Assembly (NCBI RefSeq): GCF_003363155.1
Contig: NZ_QRBE01000002.1
Location: forward strand, 267,795 to 331,794
Direction: 5' to 3'
Source: Dyella monticola
GTDB lineage: Bacteria; Pseudomonadota; Gammaproteobacteria; Xanthomonadales; Rhodanobacteraceae
DNA length: 64,000 nt
Under the pieces are notes generated by a model. The model saw only the letters and a program-made list of their open reading frames with translations. It had not been told where the DNA came from and made no database searches. Positions 7,802-17,824 of the stretch are shown in pieces. The position numbers and the translations under genes are program-made. Numbering within the stretch: position 1 is the first letter of the stretch; each line of letters starts with the position of its first letter.

Positions 7802-10134
7802 ACCGCAGCGCGACATCGGCCTTTTTCCGTTGCGTGATCATCGTATGGCTGGTGACCACCGGCGTGGGCATGGCAGCGACGACCATCCCTCAGTGGTCGC
7901 TGCTGCCATTGCCGGCGAAGGCCAGCCCCGCGAAAGCGGGCGCGTTGGACATCGCACAGGGTGCCGTGGTCACGCTGCAGGGCATGGATCGCCAGCAGGT
8001 CCAGTCCGTGGTGGAGCGATTCGTGCAACGTGTGGCCGACACCAATGGCTTGCACCTGCGCGTGGCGACTACGGGCGTCGCGCATCCTGCCATCACCTTC
8101 GCTGTGAACCCGCGTGCCGATGTCACCGACGATGCGGGCTATCGCATCACGGTGAGTCATGACGGCATCCTGGTCACGGCGCGCACAGCACGCGGCGCGT
8201 TTTATGGCAGCGTCACGTTGTGGCAATTGCTGACGCCGCCCGGATGGACGCGCGGTGCGCCGGTCGCGGTGGCTTACGGCGTTATCGACGATCACCCGCG
8301 TTTCGCGTGGCGCGCACTGCTGCTCGACTCCGGGCGGCACTATCAAAGCGTAGCCGACATCAAAAAGTTGATCGACTGGATGTCGCTCAACAAGCTCAAC
8401 GTGTTGCTCTGGCACCTGACCGAAGACCAGGGCTGGCGCCTCGAAATCCGCAAATACCCCGCGCTCACGAAAACCGGCGCATGCCACGAGGCGGTGGGCC
8501 TGGACAGTGAATTGACCGGTTCCGCCGATCGGCCCTACTGCGGTTTTTACTCCCAGGCCCAGGCGCGCGACATCGTGCGTTACGCCGCCGAGCGTTACGT
8601 GGATGTGGTGCCGGAAATCGATCTGCCCGGCCATTCGCAGGCAGCCATCGCCGCCTATCCTTGGCTAGGCGTCACTGGCAAGCGCCCACCGGTGTGGACC
8701 GAGTGGGGCGTCAGCCCGTGGCTGCTCAAACCCAATGAAAAAACCTTGCAGTTTGTCGATGACGTACTCGACGAAGTGCTGCAGATATTTCCATCGCGCT
8801 ACATCTCCATCGGCGGCGACGAGGCCGACAAGCAGCAATGGAACGCATCGCCAGACGTGCGCGCACAGATGCACAAACTTGGCCTGGCGAACATGGATCA
8901 GCTGCAAGGTTGGTTCACCCAGCAAGTCGGCGCACATCTCATCGCGCATGGACGCACACCGGTTGGCTGGGATGACGAGCTGGTTGCCGGCGCGACGCTT
9001 CCGGCACCGGAAGTCATAATGTCATGGCATGGCGATGACAACGAACGCGTGGCGCTGGCTGCGATCAAGCAAGGCCACGACGTGGTCATGACGCCGCAGG
9101 AATCGCTGTACTTCGACCATTATCAATCCGACCTGCCCGATGAATGGCCGGCCCCCCCGCCCGCGGCGACGCTGCAGCAAGCCTACGACACGATCGTCAT
9201 CCCGAACGGTGCAAGCACGCTTGAGGCGCAGCACATCATCGGCGTGCAGGGCGGTCTGTGGACCGAACAGATGGGCACGTTTGCGCACGACCAGCATGCG
9301 GTGTTCCCACGCATGGCAGCGTTGTCGGAACTTGGATGGTCACCCTCGAGCGCACACGACTGGAACGGCTTTCTGCGACGCATGCCGGCAGAACTGGCGC
9401 GTTACCGCGCACTCGGCATCGGCTACGCCGACAGTGCGTTCGCGCCGGCCTTCCATGTCACCGCAGTAGCCAACGGCTCGCTCCGCGTCGAGCTGTCCAA
9501 TCAACTGGAATTCGGGACGATTCGTTACACGACGGATGGTTCCGATCCGACCAATCAATCCACGCCGTACGCTCAACCGCTCACGCTTCCGCACAACACG
9601 ACGCTGCGTGCCGCAACGTTTGCCGCGGACGGCTTCGAACTTGCCGCGCCACGTACCCAGACACTGGATGAAACAACTTTGCTGAGCCGCGATAGCAGCG
9701 CGCTGGCGACGTGTTCCAAGCAGCCGGCTTCGCGCCTGCAAGGCGCTCGTCCGCGCAAAGGGCCGAGTCCGGTCTATTCGGTAGATATCGGCAACATGTG
9801 CTGGGCATGGCCACAGGCGCCACTGGATGGCATCACGCATGTCGCGATCACCGTCGAGCGCATCGCATGGCGCTTCGGCGATGAGGCCAAGGACGCCGCC
9901 GTACGCCATGAGACAAACGCGGGTGGCGAGTTCGAGATCCATGCCGATTCCTGCCAGGGCCCGTTGCTCGCCCGCTTGCCGCTGGAAAGTGCAGTGCATG
10001 CAAAGGGGCAAAGTCGTCTTGATGCAAAGGTTGCCATGCCGGCGGGGGCCGGCGTTCGCGACCTGTGCGTTTTCGCTACCGGCGATCCGCGTGATGGCCA
10101 GTGGGCGTTGGCACGAATGACGTTTTCGAAATAA
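7798..10134 (+). CDS. Beta-N-acetylhexosaminidase, glycoside hydrolase family 20
   Basis: 778 residues with a Sec signal peptide (hydrophobic residues 10-26, ending MAAT). The GH20b-like domain precedes the catalytic barrel, which has HPRFAWRALLLDSGRHY and the catalytic pair in ISIGGDEAD (Asp341-Glu342). In this family the Asp orients the substrate acetamido group and the Glu is the acid. After the barrel, TIRYTTDGSDPTNQSTPY is a chitobiase C-terminal-like domain, followed by about 150 residues without a clear family. It would release GlcNAc from chitooligosaccharides in the periplasm. Coupled to the kinase by ATGA. Confidence 0.9.
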   Translation: MNRSATSAFFRCVIIVWLVTTGVGMAATTIPQWSLLPLPAKASPAKAGALDIAQGAVVTLQGMDRQQVQSVVERFVQRVADTNGLHLRVATTGVAHPAITFAVNPRADVTDDAGYRITVSHDGILVTARTARGAFYGSVTLWQLLTPPGWTRGAPVAVAYGVIDDHPRFAWRALLLDSGRHYQSVADIKKLIDWMSLNKLNVLLWHLTEDQGWRLEIRKYPALTKTGACHEAVGLDSELTGSADRPYCGFYSQAQARDIVRYAAERYVDVVPEIDLPGHSQAAIAAYPWLGVTGKRPPVWTEWGVSPWLLKPNEKTLQFVDDVLDEVLQIFPSRYISIGGDEADKQQWNASPDVRAQMHKLGLANMDQLQGWFTQQVGAHLIAHGRTPVGWDDELVAGATLPAPEVIMSWHGDDNERVALAAIKQGHDVVMTPQESLYFDHYQSDLPDEWPAPPPAATLQQAYDTIVIPNGASTLEAQHIIGVQGGLWTEQMGTFAHDQHAVFPRMAALSELGWSPSSAHDWNGFLRRMPAELARYRALGIGYADSAFAPAFHVTAVANGSLRVELSNQLEFGTIRYTTDGSDPTNQSTPYAQPLTLPHNTTLRAATFAADGFELAAPRTQTLDETTLLSRDSSALATCSKQPASRLQGARPRKGPSPVYSVDIGNMCWAWPQAPLDGITHVAITVERIAWRFGDEAKDAAVRHETNAGGEFEIHADSCQGPLLARLPLESAVHAKGQSRLDAKVAMPAGAGVRDLCVFATGDPRDGQWALARMTFSK

Positions 10135-10329
10135 GCGGTACGTGGGGGCATTGCCTCCCGCGCAGTAACACGGAGCAAGTGGCTTTGGCTCGTGAAGCCA
10201 GAGTTGGGGACAACGAAAGATTGCATCACGACGGCGTGCGCACCCGCACGCGCCGCCGAGTTACACGCGTTTTTGCAATACCACGGAGCACCTGAGATTC
10301 GACAGGCAACGCCAACGAGGTCAACGCTT

Positions 10330-13300
10330 ATGTCCACCGTACTTCGCAAGCACCCATTGTCATTCGCCATCACCGTGTCGTTGTTCGCCGTCGTCTCGAC
10401 GTCGGCGGTAGCGTCGACTTCTGCCGATGCGCAGGCAAATGGCCAGACAACGCAGGCCACCACGACGCAAGCCACACCTGCACCAACGCCCGCACCGGCA
10501 CCGACGTCACCCGCCACCAAGAAAACCAACGCGAACGACGCACAGAAGAATGCGGTCACACTGTCGACTGTGTCCGTCTCTGGTGTGCGCGTGTCGCAGA
10601 TGCGCGCCATCGACCTCAAGCGCGATGCGTCGGACATTCAGGACAGCATCACGGCGGAAAACATCGGCGCGCTGCCTGACACCACGATCACCGACTCCCT
10701 GCAGCGCGTCACCGGCGTGCAGATCAACCGCGACGCCGGCGTGGGTACCTCGCTGGACGTGCGCGGCCTGCCTGAGGTCGGCACCATGTTGAACGGCGAA
10801 GTGTTCATCACGGCAGACCAGATCGACGCGCAGCAGCCCGACTTCACGATGTTGCCATCCACGCTGTTCCACGGCGTGGACGTGGTTAAGTCAGCCACCG
10901 CCAACGAGACTGACGCAGGCATCAGCGGCGCGGTGGACCTGCATACCTATCGCCCGTGGGATCTCCCCAGCGGCTTTACCTACAGCTATTCCGCCGATGG
11001 CGAGCGCGGCAGCACCACGGGCCAATGGGGGCCCGAGGCCAACGGCCTCGTTTCGTACAACGATCACGGTCGCTGGGGCTTGCTGATCTCCGCCGATTTT
11101 TCCAACACCACGCGGTTCAACTCAACCGAAGGTCTCGACCAGTACGGTGTGGTGCTCAACGGCGAGAACGCAGCCAGCGCGGGTGGCTACAACGGCTTCC
11201 TGACGCCATGGAACGGTGCGCCCATTCCATCGAAGATTGTGCAGAACCCCGATGGCAGCGTGGACGTCAATGGTGACGGCAAATCGAATGGCGTCTTCAT
11301 GGGCAGCCAGGACATCAGCTTGTACGACGTCACCACGCAACGCAAACGCAAGTCCGGCAACGCCTCATTCCAGATGGATCTTGGCAACGGCTTGAGCCTG
11401 ACCAGCGATTACTTTTACTCGCAACAGCACGAGTACGATCGCAGTTACGGTATTCAATTCAATTCCACCAACTGGCAGGGCGCGACCTACGTGCCGCTGC
11501 AGTCGCGCGATACCGGCAGCCCCGCTCTGGGCGCTTACGGCACGCCGGAGCCAGGCTGGCAGGGCTCGCAGATCTACACCACCCAGGTGTACGAGAAGTG
11601 GCCGGGCGATGTGGAGTCGTTCTCGCAGATCACCCAAAAGAGTTCCGTCGCGAAGAACTTCAACCTGCAGTTGGATTACGACGACGGCGGACCGTTTACG
11701 GCAAGCGTGCGCGGCATCCGTGACACGGCGTTCCAGTCGAACGTAGAAACCGACCTCAACATTTCCGACTCCGACGGCGCGCTGTGGCCCAACGTGTTGA
11801 TGCCCGGCGTACCCGATAGCGCGGTGCCACCCGGAACCTTCGTCTACCCGTCACAGTTGGGTGGCAACCGCGTGTTCAACGCCAATGGCATTCCCCAGAA
11901 CACGGTACCGATCATCGCGAACTTCACGGGCCGCTATCTCACGGTCGGCATGCCCGGCTCGCTGGCTGCGGATTTCGCCAACCCCAACGGCTGGACCATG
12001 AAGACGCTGGAATCCGAGGGCGACTACGATCGCCAGGTGGCGCTGAACGCATTGCGCTTCGACGGAAAATACGATTTCGACGACGGCTTCAAACTCGAAT
12101 TCGGCCTGCGCAACAGCATCCGCAACGCCGACAACGATGGCTGGACGCTGGAAACGCCGGTCTACGCAGGCATGGGCGCCAGCGACCCGAATGGATGTCT
12201 GGTGCGCTACGTCGGTGCCGACGTGGTCTTGAATAGCGGCTCCTGCACCGCGGGCAATGCGCTGGGCTACTTCCGCGCGGGGCCGCTGTCGGCCATATCG
12301 ATGCCCAATACCGCTGCACCGCTGTCGGGCAACTACAAGGAGTACACCAACCTGCTCAATTCGGGCATCAATTTCTGGACGGTGGATCCCAACGCCCTGG
12401 TCAATCCCGTTTCGTACTGGAAGTCGCTCTACCCCGACACCACCGAAGTGGCTGAGCCGGGAACGACGTGGGGGGTGCAGCTGAAGGAGTTGTCGGGCTA
12501 TCTGCAGGGTGATTTCGACGGCACCATCGGCGACATGCCGTATAGCGGCAACGTGGGTGTGCGCATGATCCACACCAACTTGAACGTCACGCAGTATTTG
12601 AGCGGTGCGCCGGGTGCGTACGGCGATGAGCCGGTCGAAGCGGGCACGGCCGTCACCAAGCGCACGTATCAGGACGTGCTGCCGTCGTTCAACTTCTCGC
12701 TGGATCTGACCGACAGCCTGAAGTTCCGATTGGCCGCGTCCAAGAACATGATGCCGCTGGATCTCAGCACCTGGGGCGGCGGCCTGCAGCTGAACTACTC
12801 GTTGGCGGAGACGCCCCAGGGTCCGATCTTCCGCGTGGCCAACGGCACCTCGACCGGCAACCCGGACCTCGATCCCTGGCGTTCCACTAACTACGGCGCA
12901 TCGCTGGAGTACTACATCAACCCCACCAGCATGCTCAGCCTCGCGCTGTTCCGCATCAACGTGCAAAGCTTCATCAAGGACGGCAGCGTGGTCAACTGCA
13001 GCCTGCCCGATGAGGACGGCGTGGTTCGCGATCATTGCATCGTGATCACCGAACCCGTGCAAGGCACCGGCAACAGCATCCAGGGCGCAGAGTTCGATTA
13101 CCGCCAGGGCTTCACCTTCTTGCCGAGCTTTTTGTCCAAGACGGGCATGGAGGTAAACGCCACCTATGCACCCAGCAACTCCGGCGAAAAAGACCTGGCG
13201 GGCAACAATATTCCCTTCCAGGACAACTCTACCGAATCGGGCAACTTTATCCTGTGGTACCAGGACGATCACTTCCAGGCTCGTCTGGCGTACAACTATC

Positions 13301-13542
13301 GTTCGCGGCGAGCAGTGATGGACAGCGTGGGCGGCATCACCGGCATGGAGATGTACGAAGCGCCGCAGAAGTATCTCGACGCGTCGATCTCCTACAAGTT
13401 CAACAAATATGTCGAAGTGTTCCTGGACGGCACCAACCTCACCAATGAATACCAGCGTTACTATCTGGTGTGGTCCGACCAGCCTGCGCACTCGACGTTC
13501 TCCGAGCGTATGTTCATGCTGGGCGTACGCGGCCAGTGGTAA
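10330..13542 (+). CDS. TonB-dependent receptor for oligosaccharides
   Basis: 1070 residues. A signal peptide is followed by a low-complexity Thr/Pro/Ala linker (about residues 35-75), then a plug domain (IQDSITAENIGALPDTTITDSLQRV; IDAQQPDFTMLPS) and a 22-strand barrel ending in the aromatic GVRGQW. The size and plug wording match the Xanthomonas/Caulobacter carbohydrate receptors that import oligosaccharides across the outer membrane using TonB energy. It sits between the GH20 and the permease, 195 bp after the GH20 stop, so it may have its own promoter. Substrate by context: chitin- or chitosan-derived oligomers. Confidence 0.9.
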   Translation: MSTVLRKHPLSFAITVSLFAVVSTSAVASTSADAQANGQTTQATTTQATPAPTPAPAPTSPATKKTNANDAQKNAVTLSTVSVSGVRVSQMRAIDLKRDASDIQDSITAENIGALPDTTITDSLQRVTGVQINRDAGVGTSLDVRGLPEVGTMLNGEVFITADQIDAQQPDFTMLPSTLFHGVDVVKSATANETDAGISGAVDLHTYRPWDLPSGFTYSYSADGERGSTTGQWGPEANGLVSYNDHGRWGLLISADFSNTTRFNSTEGLDQYGVVLNGENAASAGGYNGFLTPWNGAPIPSKIVQNPDGSVDVNGDGKSNGVFMGSQDISLYDVTTQRKRKSGNASFQMDLGNGLSLTSDYFYSQQHEYDRSYGIQFNSTNWQGATYVPLQSRDTGSPALGAYGTPEPGWQGSQIYTTQVYEKWPGDVESFSQITQKSSVAKNFNLQLDYDDGGPFTASVRGIRDTAFQSNVETDLNISDSDGALWPNVLMPGVPDSAVPPGTFVYPSQLGGNRVFNANGIPQNTVPIIANFTGRYLTVGMPGSLAADFANPNGWTMKTLESEGDYDRQVALNALRFDGKYDFDDGFKLEFGLRNSIRNADNDGWTLETPVYAGMGASDPNGCLVRYVGADVVLNSGSCTAGNALGYFRAGPLSAISMPNTAAPLSGNYKEYTNLLNSGINFWTVDPNALVNPVSYWKSLYPDTTEVAEPGTTWGVQLKELSGYLQGDFDGTIGDMPYSGNVGVRMIHTNLNVTQYLSGAPGAYGDEPVEAGTAVTKRTYQDVLPSFNFSLDLTDSLKFRLAASKNMMPLDLSTWGGGLQLNYSLAETPQGPIFRVANGTSTGNPDLDPWRSTNYGASLEYYINPTSMLSLALFRINVQSFIKDGSVVNCSLPDEDGVVRDHCIVITEPVQGTGNSIQGAEFDYRQGFTFLPSFLSKTGMEVNATYAPSNSGEKDLAGNNIPFQDNSTESGNFILWYQDDHFQARLAYNYRSRRAVMDSVGGITGMEMYEAPQKYLDASISYKFNKYVEVFLDGTNLTNEYQRYYLVWSDQPAHSTFSERMFMLGVRGQW

Positions 13543-13596
13543 CCGGAGCGCTTTCTGAGCACTGCAAATAACTCGCTTCCACTCGTCTGCTAACGG

Positions 13597-13628
13597 CACT
13601 GGGCCCCGGCGTATGCCGGGGCGACGAT
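13597..13628. repeat. REP-like palindromic element
   Basis: CCCCGGC-gtat-GCCGGGG (13604-13621) within a context typical of intergenic REP sequences in proteobacteria. It lies between the receptor and the permease and may attenuate or stabilise the mRNA. A REP-associated transposase gene is present at 38871, although its nearby REP pair has a different sequence. Confidence 0.6.
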
Positions 13629-13703
13629 GAAGCGCAAGCACCCTACTCTCGCCGGAGCCGCGACATCGACACGCCATTGGCACCCCACCACGACAAAGCA
13701 AGC

Positions 13704-15092
13704 ATGCAGGAATCCAGCGCGCCACAGCCCGTTCGCGACAACGCCTTCCATCGTTCCATCGGCCTGTTTTCGGGAACCGCGATCAACATGACGCAGATGT
13801 GCGGCATCGGGCCGTTCATCACCATTCCCATCATGGTCGCCGCGATGGGCGGTCCGCAGGCAGTCATCGGCTGGATCGCCGGCGCCATCCTGGCCATGGC
13901 CGATGGACTGGTATGGGCCGAACTCGGTGCGGCGATGCCAGGGTCTGGTGGAACCTATGTCTATCTGCGCGAAGCGTTCCAGTACCGTACCGGCAAGCTG
14001 ATGCCGTTCCTTTTTATCTGGACGATGCTGTTGGCGATTCCGTTGCTGATGTCCACCGGCATCATCGGCATGGTGGAGTATCTGGAGTTCTTCGTCCCCA
14101 ATCTGGGCTGGTGGCCGCTGCATCTGATCAGCGTGGCCGCAACCGCCATCGTTACCTGGCTGCTGTACCGCCGCATCGAATCGGTGCGCGCGATCACCAT
14201 CGCGCTATGGATCATCATGCTGGTCTCGGTCATCGGGGTGTCGGCTGCGGGCTTCTCACACTTCCATGCGGGCTATGCCTTCACCTATCCGGCTGGGGTA
14301 TTTGGTGGTCGTTTCTTCATGGGGCTTGGCGCGGGACTGATCATCGGTATTTACGATTATCTCGGCTACAACACCACCGCCTACATCGGTGACGAATTGC
14401 GCAATCCCGGACGTACGATGCCCGGCACCATCATCGTTTCGGTGATCGCGATGATGGTCGTCTACCTGCTCCTCAACATCAGCGTGCTTGGCGTGGCGCC
14501 ATGGCAGGACATCGCCCAGTCCAAATCGGTGGCTTCGCTGGTGGTGGAGCGCAGCTGGGGTCATCTGGCCGCCGCGGTGATGACAGTGCTCATCATCGTG
14601 ACTGCGTTCGCGTCCGTGTTCACCGGCCTGCTCGGTGGCTCACGCGTGCCGTTCCAGGCAGCGCAGGACAAGGTATTTCTGTCCGTGTTCGCACGACTGC
14701 ACACCAAGCACGGCTTCCCGCACGTCGCATTGCTCACCATGGGCGTGGTAACCGCTATCGGTACATTCTTCGACCTGACCGAAGTCATCAACATGCTGCT
14801 GGCCGCGACCATCATCGTGCAATCCATCGCGCAGATCGCCGCGCTGGTCGTGCTGCGCAAGCGCCAGCCAAATCTCGAGCGTCCGTACAAGCAGTGGCTT
14901 TATCCCGTGCCCTGCGTGATCGCTCTGCTGGGGTGGATCTACGTCTACGTGTCGGCCTCCACGCTGTCGCTGATCCTGTCCGGCCTATGGATCGCCGTTG
15001 GGCTCGTGGTGTTTGCGGCCTGGGCCAAGCTCAACCAGTCGTGGCCGTTCGGGCCGGTTGAAATAAGCGAAACCTATCTTGGGAAACAGTGA
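13704..15092 (+). CDS. APC-superfamily permease, putative amino sugar or amino acid transporter
   Basis: 462 residues with about 12 predicted membrane helices. The first helix has the APC signature (SIGLFSGTAINMTQMCGIGPFITIP), and YDYLGYNTTAYIGDELRNPGRTMP is the helix 6 to loop region of the family. The inner-membrane position in a chitosan/chitin locus, where a sugar permease is normally found, suggests that it imports glucosamine or another amino compound (inference). ATG 13704 was preferred to the TTG at 13677, though neither has a strong ribosome site. Its stop lies 4 bp before the GH2 start. Confidence 0.85.
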   Translation: MQESSAPQPVRDNAFHRSIGLFSGTAINMTQMCGIGPFITIPIMVAAMGGPQAVIGWIAGAILAMADGLVWAELGAAMPGSGGTYVYLREAFQYRTGKLMPFLFIWTMLLAIPLLMSTGIIGMVEYLEFFVPNLGWWPLHLISVAATAIVTWLLYRRIESVRAITIALWIIMLVSVIGVSAAGFSHFHAGYAFTYPAGVFGGRFFMGLGAGLIIGIYDYLGYNTTAYIGDELRNPGRTMPGTIIVSVIAMMVVYLLLNISVLGVAPWQDIAQSKSVASLVVERSWGHLAAAVMTVLIIVTAFASVFTGLLGGSRVPFQAAQDKVFLSVFARLHTKHGFPHVALLTMGVVTAIGTFFDLTEVINMLLAATIIVQSIAQIAALVVLRKRQPNLERPYKQWLYPVPCVIALLGWIYVYVSASTLSLILSGLWIAVGLVVFAAWAKLNQSWPFGPVEISETYLGKQ

Positions 15093-15096
15093 CGCC

Positions 15097-17808
15097 ATGC
15101 AAACTCCTGCCAAGCACGCGTTTTGGATGATGACCGCGATGGCGGTATCGTCGTTGTCGGTCGCGCACGCCCAAACAACGTATGCGCCCACTCAGATAAC
15201 CGCCGACGCCGGGGCCACCACCGCCATCGATCATTGGCAAATGCAAGACAGCGCGAAGGCGCAGCAAAGTGGCGCCGACATCTCCACGACGAGCTTCTCC
15301 ACCGAAGGCTGGTATCCGGTGAGTGGTCGAGCCACCGTCATGGCCGGATTGCTGGAGAACGGCACCTACAAGAACGACGTGTTCTACAGCGACAACCTGC
15401 GTGCGGTGCAGGTGCCTGATGCAAGCGGCAACCTGTTCGTGACGCCGTGGTGGTACCGCGCCTCATTCACGTTGCCAAAAGACCGCACGGGCATGCATAC
15501 GCTGCTGCGCACGAATGGCATGATCGCGAGCGCCGACCTGTGGATAAATGGACATCTGGTCGCCGATCATGCCGCCGTCGCCGGTGCCTATCCCGTGCAC
15601 ACGTTCGACGTGACGCGATGGGTACATGCGGGCGCCAACGTGCTGGCCATGCGTGTGCATCCGGGCGATCCGAGAAAGAGCCTGTCGATGGGTTGGGTGG
15701 ACTGGAACCCGACGCCCCCCGATAACAACATGGGTCCATGGCGCGGCGTGGACATCATGCGTACTGGCCCGGTCGAGTTGAGTTTTCCAGAGGTTCGTTC
15801 GACGCTGTCGCTGCCTGATCTCGCGCACGCCACGCTGACCGTGAAGGTGAGCGCGGCCAATCTCGACACAATGGCGCATGACGCAGTGATCACCGGCACG
15901 GCGGCCGGTGTTCGCCTGCAGCAGACCATCCACCTCGCACCGGGACAGACGCAAGTCGTCGTGTTCTCACCCACGACCACCCCGGGCCTCGCACTGGATC
16001 ATCCGAAGATCTGGTGGCCCGTGGGCATGGGCGATCACCCGCTGTACCCGCTTGAGATGACTGCTGCGGTCGACGGCGCGACATCCGATCGCACCACAGC
16101 GACCTTCGGCATACGCAGTGTCAGTTCGAGCCTGACGAAACAAGGCTACGCGCAGTTTTTCATCAACGGAAAACCCGTGCTGATCCGCGGCGGCGGGTGG
16201 GCGCCGGACATGTTCCTGCGCGACAACCCCGCGCGCATGGAGGCCGAGTTCAGCTATGTGCTCAACCTCGGCCTCAACGCCATCCGCAGTGAAGGCAAGC
16301 TGGAAAACCAGCGTTTCTACGAGCTGGCCGACCGCAACGGCATCATGATCTTGCCGGGTTGGGAATGCTGCGACAAATGGGAATCGGCAGCCAAGACCGG
16401 CGGCGCGCCGTGGACGGCCGCTGACGAAAAAGTGGCCGCAGCCTCCATGACCAGCGAGGCGAACCTGCTAGGCAACCATCCCTCCGTGATCGGCTTTCTG
16501 ATCGGCAGCGACAATGCGCCGCCACCGCATATCGCAAAGATGTACGTCGATGCGCTGCGCGCCGCGGATTGGTCGTTGCCGATCGTCTCGGCGGCCATCG
16601 ATCAGGCGACCGCCGAAGCCGGCCCTTCCGGCATGAAAATGGCCGGTCCGTATGCCTGGATACCGCCCGCCTATTGGTATGCCGACAAGCTGGGCGGCGC
16701 GTTCGGTTTCGACTCCGAAGTCAGTGCCGGCGCCGACATCCCGCGCATGGAAGACCTGGTGCGTATGCTGTCACCGCGAGAGCAGGAGGCACTGTGGAAA
16801 TATCCGGAGGCGCGGCAATACCACGCTTCCGCGGATTGGTCGGACTTCGCCGTATTGACGCCGTTCGACACGGCGCTCGCTCATCGCTACGGCGCACTCA
16901 CCAGTCTTGCCGATTATGTCGCCAAGGCCCAGCTCGACAACTACGACAACGTCCGTGCGCAGTTCGAGGCATTCAACGCGCGCATGGATGCCGCCAAGCC
17001 CGCAACTGGTGTGATCTACTGGATGCTCAACAACGCGTGGCCTTCGCTGCATTGGCATCTGTACGACTACTTCATGAATCCCGCTGGCGCGTATTTTGGC
17101 GCCAAGAAAGCCAATGAGCTGGTGCACATCCAATATTCCTACGATACGAAAGACATCGTGCTGGTGAACCACGCGCTTGGCGATGTGCATGGCCTGCAAG
17201 CGACCATCCGCGTGCGTAATCTGGACGGCAGCGTGCGTTACCAGAAACACCTGCAGGGCATCGATCTGTCCGGAAACCACACGCGGCTGTTGACGACACT
17301 GCCAACCGTCGCTGGCCTCTCGCCCGTGTACTTCATCGAACTCGATCTCACCGCTTCGGACGGCAAGCCGATCAGCCGCAACGTCTACTGGTTGCCCACG
17401 CGACCGGATGTGCTCGACTGGCCCCATTCGAACTGGTACCTCACGCCCGTGACGCAATACGCGGACCTGACCTCGCTGAAGTCCTTGCCCGCCGCAACGA
17501 GCGAGATCCGCGCAACCACACAGCGCGAAAGAAATAACGACGTCACCACCGTCACGCTGTCGGTGCCCGCATCGTCCAAGGCCGTGGCGCTGTTCCAGCA
17601 TGTATCGATCAAACTTGGCGCGCGCGGCGAGCTTGCGCTGCCGATACGGTGGAATGACAATGACGTCACGCTCTGGCCCGGCGAGTCGATCACGCTGACG
17701 GCGCGATACGCATCGCAGGGAACGGCCACACCTGTCGTCGAAGTCAGCGGGTGGAACGTTCCGACCCAAAGCGTTCCGGCTGCCGCCACGCAGGGAACAG
17801 ATCATTGA
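15097..17808 (+). CDS. GH2 exo-beta-D-glucosaminidase-like enzyme (CsxA type)
   Basis: 903 residues with a signal peptide ending SVAHAQ. GH2 sugar-binding domain, Ig-like domain, then the barrel with GGGWAPDMFLRDNPARM and GWECCDKWE. The usual GH2 acid/base NE is replaced by IGSDNAPPP (Asp472), and FDSEVSAG carries the probable nucleophile Glu541. This Asp/Glu arrangement is the hallmark of exo-beta-D-glucosaminidases such as CsxA, which remove GlcN from the non-reducing end of chitosan. It probably acts in the periplasm on oligomers brought in by the receptor. The substrate assignment rests on these motifs. Confidence 0.85.
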   Translation: MQTPAKHAFWMMTAMAVSSLSVAHAQTTYAPTQITADAGATTAIDHWQMQDSAKAQQSGADISTTSFSTEGWYPVSGRATVMAGLLENGTYKNDVFYSDNLRAVQVPDASGNLFVTPWWYRASFTLPKDRTGMHTLLRTNGMIASADLWINGHLVADHAAVAGAYPVHTFDVTRWVHAGANVLAMRVHPGDPRKSLSMGWVDWNPTPPDNNMGPWRGVDIMRTGPVELSFPEVRSTLSLPDLAHATLTVKVSAANLDTMAHDAVITGTAAGVRLQQTIHLAPGQTQVVVFSPTTTPGLALDHPKIWWPVGMGDHPLYPLEMTAAVDGATSDRTTATFGIRSVSSSLTKQGYAQFFINGKPVLIRGGGWAPDMFLRDNPARMEAEFSYVLNLGLNAIRSEGKLENQRFYELADRNGIMILPGWECCDKWESAAKTGGAPWTAADEKVAAASMTSEANLLGNHPSVIGFLIGSDNAPPPHIAKMYVDALRAADWSLPIVSAAIDQATAEAGPSGMKMAGPYAWIPPAYWYADKLGGAFGFDSEVSAGADIPRMEDLVRMLSPREQEALWKYPEARQYHASADWSDFAVLTPFDTALAHRYGALTSLADYVAKAQLDNYDNVRAQFEAFNARMDAAKPATGVIYWMLNNAWPSLHWHLYDYFMNPAGAYFGAKKANELVHIQYSYDTKDIVLVNHALGDVHGLQATIRVRNLDGSVRYQKHLQGIDLSGNHTRLLTTLPTVAGLSPVYFIELDLTASDGKPISRNVYWLPTRPDVLDWPHSNWYLTPVTQYADLTSLKSLPAATSEIRATTQRERNNDVTTVTLSVPASSKAVALFQHVSIKLGARGELALPIRWNDNDVTLWPGESITLTARYASQGTATPVVEVSGWNVPTQSVPAAATQGTDH

Positions 17809-17824
17809 AGACGCAAAGGCTTCC

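Noticed and set aside
11851-13725. 624-codon open frame opposite the TonB receptor
   Set aside because: Same reason; the receptor frame has plug and barrel motifs throughout.
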